NCBI GenBank assembly: GCA_041612005.1
Contig: JBFILW010000067.1
Coordinates: 1 to 12,587, forward strand
Source of the DNA: JBFILW01 sp041612005
GTDB lineage: Bacteria; Gemmatimonadota; Gemmatimonadetes; Palauibacterales; Palauibacteraceae
Direction of reading: 5' to 3'
DNA length: 12,587 nt
In this document: piece after piece, positions 1 to 6,232 of the stretch
Numbering within the stretch: the stretch's first letter is position 1
How the letters are laid out: each line of letters opens with the position of its first letter
Notes under the pieces: generated by a model
Databases searched by the model: none
Told to the model about the DNA's origin: nothing
Seen by the model: the letters and a program-made list of their open reading frames with translations, nothing else
Translations under genes and position numbers: made by a program

Positions 1-164
1 CCTAACTCTCTAAATGTGCTGCGCTCACTGCACTACCGTTTTCGCGCGCCGCGCAATGATCGATGCATACACCCTGCAAGCAACACTGCGCGGGAAGTTC
101 TTTCCGTCTGTCGGCAGGGCGAGCGCGAGTTCCATTTGTGAAGATGCCTCCAACGGCCAAGATC

Positions 165-1145
165 TTACACATCGATCTTCGTCGTCGCCGCCGCCAGGTC
201 GTCCGCGGGGCTTCGAACCCCGAGTCCGCCTCGGTTCAGCACGTGGGTGTAGAGCATCGTCGTTCGCAAACTCCGGTGGCCGAGTAGTTCCTGCACCGTG
301 CGTATGTCGTACCCCGCTTCCAGCAGGTGGGTCGCGAATGAGTGCCGCAGGGTGTGGCAGGTAGCATGCTTGGTTATGCCTGAAACGCGGACGGCCTCCT
401 TCATGGCACGCTGGAGCGCGGATTCGTGCAGGTGGTGGCGGCTTCGGCGGCCGCTGTTCGGATGCGGTCTGATCCGCGTCGCCGGGAAGACCCACTGCCA
501 CGCCCACTCTCGACCCGCCGACGGGTACTTGCGGTCCAGGGCGTGGGGCAGGGCCACCCAGCCGGCGTCGCATTCAACATCTCTCTGGTGTTGGGCTTTC
601 ACTGTCAGCAGGTGGCGGCGCAGCTGAGGCTGGACCGAGAGGGGCAGCATCGTGACTCGGTCCCGCCCTCCCTTGGCACGGCGCACGAGTATCTCATTGC
701 GGGCGAAGTCCACGTCCTTGATCCGGAGCTGGAGTGTCTCGAGCAGGCGCATTCCCGTGCCGTAGAGAAGGGTGGCCACCAGCCACTTGACGCCCGTCAG
801 GCGCTCGAGAATCTGACGGACCTCAGCGGGTGTCAGAACGACCGGGAGCTTTTTCGGGGTCCGGGCGCGTACGAATGTCTCGGGTCGCTCGATCCGACGC
901 CCGATCACGTCCCGGTAGAGGAAGATGAGTGCGCTGATCGCCTGGTTCTGTGTGGGAGCGCTGACTCGGCCGCGCACCGCGAGACTCGAGAGAAAGTCCG
1001 AGATCTCGGCCTCCCCCATCTCGTTCGGGTGCTGCGTTCCGTGGTGATGGACGAACCGGCGCACCCAGTCGACGTAGGCCTCCTCCGTTCGGCGGCTCAA
1101 GTGTCTGCGCCGGGCGGCAACGCGCACGCTGTCCAGCAGCCTCAT
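165..1145 (-). CDS. intI: Integron integrase (IntI family tyrosine recombinase)
   Basis: Site-specific tyrosine recombinase that in integrons inserts and excises gene cassettes between attI and attC sites. The 326-residue product has an N-terminal SAM-like core-binding domain (about 1-90) and a C-terminal catalytic domain (about 100-310). The catalytic set is complete: R133 (in GTGMR), K158, H264 and R267 (HTLRHSFATHLL), H290 (LLGH) and nucleophile Y299 (TTMLYTHV). The decisive feature is the extra segment at about 197-221 (VALPHALDRKYPSAGREWAW), the IntI-specific insertion seen in IntI1 and absent from XerC/XerD. Length fits IntI proteins (about 320-340). The ATG start fits the family N-terminus, though the ribosome-binding site is weak. 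It is divergent from the next gene across 152 bp, where attI would normally lie. I find no GTTRRRY core there and no attC in the window, so the integrase looks intact but lacks visible cassettes. The IntI family call is firm; its activity is inferred. Confidence 0.93.
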   Translation of the reverse strand: MRLLDSVRVAARRRHLSRRTEEAYVDWVRRFVHHHGTQHPNEMGEAEISDFLSSLAVRGRVSAPTQNQAISALIFLYRDVIGRRIERPETFVRARTPKKLPVVLTPAEVRQILERLTGVKWLVATLLYGTGMRLLETLQLRIKDVDFARNEILVRRAKGGRDRVTMLPLSVQPQLRRHLLTVKAQHQRDVECDAGWVALPHALDRKYPSAGREWAWQWVFPATRIRPHPNSGRRSRHHLHESALQRAMKEAVRVSGITKHATCHTLRHSFATHLLEAGYDIRTVQELLGHRSLRTTMLYTHVLNRGGLGVRSPADDLAAATTKIDV

Positions 1146-1297
1146 GTCGAAGGCTCGGCCACGCTCTCATCGGAGCGTCAACGTGGAGTGGATGATGGGC
1201 GGCACTCAGAGGGTCGAATTGGGGTAGTCGTTTGACGCCCGTGCCTCCATCCTGGTGGGCGCGCGTTGACGACTCGATGACAAGGCGGAGTAGATAG

Positions 1298-2728
1298 ATG
1301 CGAAAGATCTGGACACAGGCGGCGCTGGTCGCAGTGTTGCTCGGTGCTACGGAAGCTGACGTTTGGGCTCAAAATGGTGGTGCGAAGTCCGCGCCGTCGG
1401 GTCCGGAAGAGATAGTGCTGGACCGCTGGCTCATATCGCACTCGTATGGCAAGGATGGCGAAGATACGACGTCGATCGCCGATTATCTCGGCGTTTTCGA
1501 GGACGTAGACTTCTTCCCGGACCGGGGTCGGCGAGTCGGGACCACCATCTGGACGCTGTACCGGGACGACGGCGTCTACAAAGTGGATCTCGACGAAATG
1601 TTCGGCGAGCGTCTCGAGAACGGCATCACGTTCGCACACATCTACGTCTGGGTACCCGGTTGGGACCGCACCTTGCGCCTCGAGACCAGCGGCAGTTGCC
1701 ACTACCCGCGCGTGGTGCTGAACGGACACGAGCTGCCGCACAGGGAGGTGCCGGGTGCGACGGGGGGGGACGCCTCGGAGGCGACCAGCCGGACCTGCCC
1801 GCCTGACGGGGTGACCGAGACTGTGATGGCGCGCTTCGCCGCGGGATGGAACCAGGTTCTGCTCGGCGTCGATGCGGGCGAGGGACCCTACACCTTCGGC
1901 GCCAGGCTGCTGCCGGGTAATGAGGACAGCCTCCGCGACATCAGGATTCAGGCATCCCGACCGCCTGGCGTACGGCGGGGACTACCGGAGCCGTGGATCA
2001 CGATGCCACGCTTCGAGCTCGCCCCGCAGTTGGCGTGGTTCGAGGATGGACTCAGTGGCGTCATCGAGTACGACCTGGTCGGGTGGGGACGACCGCCGGG
2101 CGGCGATATCCGGCTCGAGATCGAGGTCGGGAAATTCAAGCTCAAGGGCAAAGTAGACGGGGTCCGGGCCATGCGTCCGACCACCTACCGGGTCCTGGTC
2201 CCACTCGAGGCGCTGCGGGACGCGGGCCTCGGGAAGGGACCGGTTCGAGTCACCATGAAGTGGGCGAAGGTCACCCGCCGCACCGAGCCCGACTTCTCGG
2301 CTTCCGACATCGTGGCGGCGGCGCGGAACCCTGCTCGTGCGTTGAACTGGCTGGTGCCGGGTGCGCTGGGCGGAGACCTCTCGGCGCAGGCTGCCATCAA
2401 TGCGAACGAGCCGCCGCTTCCGACCGCGGTGGGAGAGATTCGCGCGGGGGAATGGAAGGTGCCCGACGAACTCGATGGAGCGACGATGCGGCTCGACGTA
2501 GGGGGATCACCCGCCGCTTTTCTGGTCAACGGGATGCCGCAACAAGCGGCGGACGGTCAGATCACTCTGTGCCAAGGCTGCAAGAAGGGGCGAGATGTGT
2601 TGATCCAGGCGACTTCGACTGACGCCTGGGAGGTCTACCCGACCGTCCGGATCGGGTGGGAGGGGAGTCGGGCCGGCAGTCCGGCGAGCGCCGGTTCAGC
2701 CACGGCCTGGCTCTCGAAGCTGCCCTAA
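1298..2728 (+). CDS. Secreted protein with N-terminal jelly-roll (carbohydrate-binding-like) domain, function unknown
   Basis: The 476-residue product begins with a Sec signal peptide (charged MRKIW, hydrophobic core, cleavage near residues 24-25 at VWAQ), so it is probably periplasmic or secreted. Residues about 37-205 resemble the jelly-roll accessory domains attached to glycoside hydrolases and other secreted enzymes. The pattern is an opening tryptophan strand (DRWLIS), a Tyr/Val-rich strand (THIY-like FAHIYVWVPGW), a VVLNGHEL hairpin at 139-146, and AGWNQVLLGVD at 182-192, where such domains usually read KGWNRLLVKV. Residues about 210-310 look like another beta-rich region, and a CQGC pair sits at 425-428. 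No catalytic motif is visible. The ATG has a good ribosome-binding site (GGAG at 1287-1290, 7 bases upstream). The stop overlaps the stop of the converging tat gene, so this is a settled chromosomal gene rather than an integron cassette. The domain assignment is by pattern only. Confidence 0.82.
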   Translation: MRKIWTQAALVAVLLGATEADVWAQNGGAKSAPSGPEEIVLDRWLISHSYGKDGEDTTSIADYLGVFEDVDFFPDRGRRVGTTIWTLYRDDGVYKVDLDEMFGERLENGITFAHIYVWVPGWDRTLRLETSGSCHYPRVVLNGHELPHREVPGATGGDASEATSRTCPPDGVTETVMARFAAGWNQVLLGVDAGEGPYTFGARLLPGNEDSLRDIRIQASRPPGVRRGLPEPWITMPRFELAPQLAWFEDGLSGVIEYDLVGWGRPPGGDIRLEIEVGKFKLKGKVDGVRAMRPTTYRVLVPLEALRDAGLGKGPVRVTMKWAKVTRRTEPDFSASDIVAAARNPARALNWLVPGALGGDLSAQAAINANEPPLPTAVGEIRAGEWKVPDELDGATMRLDVGGSPAAFLVNGMPQQAADGQITLCQGCKKGRDVLIQATSTDAWEVYPTVRIGWEGSRAGSPASAGSATAWLSKLP

Positions 2729-3105
2729 GACCCCCCGGGCTTTTCGGGCTTTGGCTCGGCGGCTTCGTCGGGCGCCGACGCCGCAGGCGTGGCAGCCGCT
2801 CTCTCAGCTGCTGCCTCGCCGGTCATTTCTTCCGGAGGCGCGGGTGTCACGGCATCCACCGGTACGGTGGTCCCGGACGGCGATCCGGATCTCGCTTCGG
2901 ACGGCGACGTAGTCGAGGACGGCCACTTCCGGACGCGGTCCACCTCTTCGAGCTCCCGCTGAATCTCGTTCATGCTGCGTCGGAATTCGCGCATGGCGCC
3001 GCCGAGAGCCCGCGTAACTTCGGGAAGTCTCTGAGGCCCAAAGAAAATGAGCACGATCACGGCGATGACCAGAATCTCCGTGAATCCGATGCTGCCGATC
3101 CCCAT
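2725..3105 (-). CDS. tatA: Twin-arginine translocase subunit, TatA/TatB family
   Basis: Small membrane subunit of the Tat pathway, which exports folded proteins carrying a twin-arginine signal. The 126-residue product has the family layout: a short N-terminus, one transmembrane helix (about 7-23), the FFGPQRLPE hinge (about 21-29), an amphipathic helix (about 30-55) and a disordered Ala/Pro/Glu-rich tail. GFTE before the helix and GPQRLPE in the hinge are closer to TatB than to E. coli TatA, so TatB or a bifunctional TatA is possible; the family is sure and the subtype is not. The ATG has GGAG 5 bases upstream (3111-3114). It lies 19 bp after the HNH gene on the same strand, probably cotranscribed. 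Its TAG (2725-2727) shares bases with the TAA (2726-2728) of the converging gene. No tatC is in the window. Confidence 0.9.
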   Translation of the reverse strand: MGIGSIGFTEILVIAVIVLIFFGPQRLPEVTRALGGAMREFRRSMNEIQRELEEVDRVRKWPSSTTSPSEARSGSPSGTTVPVDAVTPAPPEEMTGEAAAERAAATPAASAPDEAAEPKPEKPGGS

Positions 3106-3124
3106 GTGAGCTCCGGGTTGCGCG

Positions 3125-3673
3125 TCAGGCGCGCAGGGCGGCCAGGACCTCCTCGCCGTAGAACATGCGAATGTACTTGGCCTGCGTGGGAGTGATCTTG
3201 CGCACCGCCCACACGAGCTCGACGTGGTTTGGCTCTCGGGGCTCGCTCAGGGTGTGCATACCGCACTCATGCGGCAGCCGGTTCCCCTTTTTCAGGTTAC
3301 AACGGCTGCAGGCGGTGATCACGTTCTTCCACGTGTTGGCGCCGCCGCGCGACAGGGGTATCAGGTGGTCACGTGTCAGGGACTCGCGGTGACGCAGCTC
3401 CCGGCGGTGCCGGCCGCAATACTGGCAGCGGTAGCTGTCACGAGCGAAAAGAAATGTGTTGGTCACCTGGCGCCGGAAACGGCGCGGAACGTGAATGTAC
3501 CGCTTGAGGCGGATGACGGTGGGGGTCGGGAGTACGAGGCGCTCCGAATGATATGTGCGGAGCGGATCGACCTCGAGCGGCTCCGCCTTCTCGTCGATCA
3601 CGAGGCGAAGCGCCCGACGCACTGATATCATCGTCAGTGGCTCGTAAGAGGCGTTGAGCGCCAGACATCCCAT
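3125..3673 (-). CDS. HNH endonuclease family protein
   Basis: A 182-residue protein with a C-terminal HNH (beta-beta-alpha metal) nuclease domain at about 75-130. Two CxxC pairs (C83/C86 and C122/C125) form the structural zinc site. They flank the active-site core, with D102-H103 in LTRDHLIPLSRGG, N117 in NTWKNV, and N126 right after the last cysteine. The N-terminal VLNASYEPL-like opening (here LALNASYEPLTMISVRRA) marks a widespread subfamily of stand-alone HNH proteins found in many bacterial chromosomes; the biological role of that subfamily is not known to me. The ATG is supported by GGAGG (complement of 3685-3689), 11 bases upstream. It probably forms an operon with the downstream tat gene (19 bp gap) and is divergent from priA (41 bp). 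There is no methylase partner, so nothing points to a restriction system. The fold is confident; the DNA target is unknown. Confidence 0.9.
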   Translation of the reverse strand: MGCLALNASYEPLTMISVRRALRLVIDEKAEPLEVDPLRTYHSERLVLPTPTVIRLKRYIHVPRRFRRQVTNTFLFARDSYRCQYCGRHRRELRHRESLTRDHLIPLSRGGANTWKNVITACSRCNLKKGNRLPHECGMHTLSEPREPNHVELVWAVRKITPTQAKYIRMFYGEEVLAALRA

Positions 3674-3696
3674 AATTCAGACTTCCTCCATCGGGG

Positions 3697-3715
3697 CGAG
3701 ATTCTAGGCATCTCG
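3697..3715. repeat. Inverted repeat at the upstream GTG start of priA
   Basis: CGAGAT (3697-3702) and ATCTCG (3710-3715) are perfect 6-bp arms separated by 7 bases. The right arm ends in the G of the upstream priA GTG. The pair lies in the 41-bp divergent gap between the HNH gene and priA. It could be an operator, a small mRNA hairpin over the start, or chance; no function is shown. Confidence 0.3.
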
Positions 3716-6096
3716 TGAGCGCAAAGTCAAGAAACGCGGGCCCTCGAGAGGGTGACGAGGCCGGCGGCCTGCCGGCTGCGGCCCGACCTGCTGCGCGTGA
3801 ATGCGTGGTACAGGTCGCACTCGCCCGCCCACTTCTCCAGACGTTCCGGTATCGGGTTCCCGAGCCACTCGTACCCTCGGTCCGCCGCGGTGTGCGCGTG
3901 CGCGTCCCGTTCGGCCGGGACAAGCTGATCGGCGTCGTCGCAGCGGTCGAGGATGAAGACCGGCAGGGCGACGTGGAGACGGGCCGCGGGCCGCCACGGG
4001 AGATCCTGGAGGTGATCGACGCGCAGCCCGTTTTGAGGCGGCCGCTCCTGGAGCTCTGTCGCTGGATAGCCGACTACTACGTGGCGCCGATCGGTTTCGT
4101 GATCCGGGCGGCGTTGCCTCCGGGACTGTTGGCCGACGCGACCGCCGAACTGTCGGAGCGGCGTCGCCAGGTGATCCGAATCGCCAGCTCGCTGCCCACG
4201 CTTGCGGCCCGGGACGAGACGTTCGGTCGGGCCCGCCGCCAGCGAGAGGCGTTCGAGCTGCTCGAGTCGCTGGGCGGGACAGCCGAGGTGGCGCATCTTG
4301 AATCGCAGCTCGGATTCAGCCGCGCCGTGCTGGCCGGCCTGGTGAAGAAGGGCTTGGCGGAGATCACGGACGACGTGGTGCCTCGGGACCCCGGCGCCTT
4401 GCTCGCCGAGCGCGCCGATCCCCTGAGCGAGAGCCCGGGAGGCCGTCCACGCCCGACGCCGGCCCAGGCGGATGTGATCGCGGATCTCATCGGGCGGCTG
4501 GATGCCGATCCGCCCGGCATCACTTTGCTCCGCGGAGTCACCGGCTCCGGCAAGACGCTCGTCTACCTGGAGCTGCTGGAGGAGGTGTTGCGCCGGGGTC
4601 GAACGACGATCGTGCTGGTCCCCGAGATCGCTCTCACCCCACAGACCGGTCATCGCTTCCGCGCTGCCTTCGGCGAGCAGGTGGCCCTGCTGCACTCGGG
4701 TCTGTCGGCGGCGGAGCGGCGTGACGAGTGGGAAGCGTTGAGGCGCGGAGACAAAAGGGTGGCGATCGGCGCTCGCTCCGCCGTGTTCGCGCCGCTGCCC
4801 GACCTCGGCGCCATCGTGGTCGACGAGGAGCACGAGGGCAGCTACAAGCAGTCTGATACGCCCCGCTACCATGCCCGCTCCGTGGCGGCCATGCGCTGCC
4901 ACTTCGAGAACGCGCTCTGTGTCCTGGGTTCAGCCACCCCGTCGCTCGAGAGCTGGTTCAACGCGCGCCCGGATGGCCGCTACGGACTGCTGGAGCTGCC
5001 CGACCGTGTCACCCCGCACCCGCTCCCCGAGGTTCGCCTGGTGGACATGCGGGCCGTGCGCGAGGCGCGGCGAACGTCGGGCGACAACGGTGGACCGCTA
5101 ATTCTCTCGCCGGATCTGCGCGCGGCTCTCGCCGACCGTCTCGAGCGCGGAGAGCAGTCGATCCTCCTCCTCAACCGGCGCGGGTTCTCGACCTTCGTCC
5201 AGTGCGAGGCCTGCGGTCACGTGTGGAGCTGCCCCAACTGCAACGTGTCGCTCACCTACCATCGGCGCCGGGACCGGATCGTGTGCCACCACTGCGCCCA
5301 CGAAGCTGCCAAGCCGGAGCGGTGCGTGGAGTGTGGCTCCGGGGAGCTCATGTTTACCGGCCTCGGGACGGAGCAGGTGGAGCTGCACGTGGGCGAGGAG
5401 TTTCCAACCGCGCGGCTCGCCCGCATGGACGTCGACACCACGAGCCGCAAGTGGTCGCACGCCACCATCCTGGACCGCGTGCGGGCCGGCGAGGTGGACA
5501 TTTTGATTGGCACGCAGATGATCGCCAAGGGTCTGGATCTTCCCGGCATCACGCTCGTCGGGGTGATCAACGCCGACGTCAGCCTCAATCTGCCGGAATT
5601 CCGGGCCAGCGAGCGCACCTTTCAGCTCATCTCCCAGGTCGCCGGACGCGCGGGCCGGGGACCGCGCCCGGGCGAGGTGATCGTGCAGACGTTCCGTCCC
5701 GAACACTTCGCGCTTCGGGCCGCGACCGAACATGACTATGCGGCGTTCGCCGATGAGGAGCTGTTGGACCGTGAGGAACCGGGATATCCGCCGTGTCGGC
5801 GGCTGGCCAACGTCGTCGTCAGTGGGCAGAGCGAAGACGCCGTCGCCGACGTCGTCGTCGAGCTGACCACCTGGATTCGTGCCCTGATCGATGACCGCGG
5901 TCTCGACCTCGATGTAGTGGGGCCGGCCCCCTGCCCGATCGACCGTGTCCGCGAGCGCTGGCGCTGGCACTTTCTGCTCAAGAGCGATGGACCCTCGGAG
6001 TTGGGCGCTGCGCTTCGTTACCTCGCCACCCAGCGTGGGCAACTGCCGGGAAAGATGCGTCTCGAGATCGACCGTGATCCGGAAGCCCTTCTGTAA
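3715..6096 (+). CDS. priA: Primosomal protein N' / replication restart helicase PriA
   Basis: A 3'-to-5' DNA helicase that recognises stalled or collapsed forks and reloads the replicative helicase. The 793-residue product has an N-terminal 3'-end DNA-binding domain (about 30-130) and a winged-helix region (about 160-220). Walker A GVTGSGKT is at 274-281 and DEEH at 370-373. Eight zinc-binding cysteines at 497, 500, 506, 509, 524, 527, 537 and 540 are followed by the C-terminal helicase motifs (GTQMIAKGLDLPG and QVAGRAGRG). All key residues are present. The protein is somewhat longer than E. coli PriA (732). The GTG at 3715 has no clear ribosome-binding site. A later GTG at 3805 would begin right at the family-conserved N-terminus (VQVALARPL), so the first 30 residues may not be translated. 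The gene stands alone on the plus strand. Confidence 0.97.
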   Translation: MSAKSRNAGPREGDEAGGLPAAARPAARECVVQVALARPLLQTFRYRVPEPLVPSVRRGVRVRVPFGRDKLIGVVAAVEDEDRQGDVETGRGPPREILEVIDAQPVLRRPLLELCRWIADYYVAPIGFVIRAALPPGLLADATAELSERRRQVIRIASSLPTLAARDETFGRARRQREAFELLESLGGTAEVAHLESQLGFSRAVLAGLVKKGLAEITDDVVPRDPGALLAERADPLSESPGGRPRPTPAQADVIADLIGRLDADPPGITLLRGVTGSGKTLVYLELLEEVLRRGRTTIVLVPEIALTPQTGHRFRAAFGEQVALLHSGLSAAERRDEWEALRRGDKRVAIGARSAVFAPLPDLGAIVVDEEHEGSYKQSDTPRYHARSVAAMRCHFENALCVLGSATPSLESWFNARPDGRYGLLELPDRVTPHPLPEVRLVDMRAVREARRTSGDNGGPLILSPDLRAALADRLERGEQSILLLNRRGFSTFVQCEACGHVWSCPNCNVSLTYHRRRDRIVCHHCAHEAAKPERCVECGSGELMFTGLGTEQVELHVGEEFPTARLARMDVDTTSRKWSHATILDRVRAGEVDILIGTQMIAKGLDLPGITLVGVINADVSLNLPEFRASERTFQLISQVAGRAGRGPRPGEVIVQTFRPEHFALRAATEHDYAAFADEELLDREEPGYPPCRRLANVVVSGQSEDAVADVVVELTTWIRALIDDRGLDLDVVGPAPCPIDRVRERWRWHFLLKSDGPSELGAALRYLATQRGQLPGKMRLEIDRDPEALL

Positions 6097-6232
6097 CGGC
6101 GTGGTCAGGAAATCCCCCACAGCGACTCACCGAATTCTCCCGATAGCCGCCGTCCCGTCGGCTGACTAGGCTCACGTAGGTGCGGTGGAGTCTGCCGTGC
6201 CGACCGGAGCACCTCACACAACGGAGCCTGAG

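Noticed and set aside
426..1235. Long open frame on the plus strand opposite the integrase
   Set aside because: It is antisense to a gene with full family motifs, and open frames of this length are common opposite GC-rich genes. No recognisable domain.
1232..1293. TTGACG elements (two) upstream of the secreted protein gene, as possible -35 boxes
   Set aside because: No acceptable -10 element lies 16-18 bases downstream of either; the second would also overlap the ribosome-binding site.
2734..2748. CCCG/CGGG hairpin with a T-rich loop near the convergent stops
   Set aside because: The stem is only 4 bp, it lies inside the tat coding end, and the T run is in the loop instead of after the stem. 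Not credible as a terminator.
6145..6163. AGCCG/CGGCT inverted repeat between priA and the peroxidase gene
   Set aside because: The arms are 5 bp with a 9-base loop and no T tract; too weak to call as a terminator or operator. No promoter could be identified in this 136-bp gap either.
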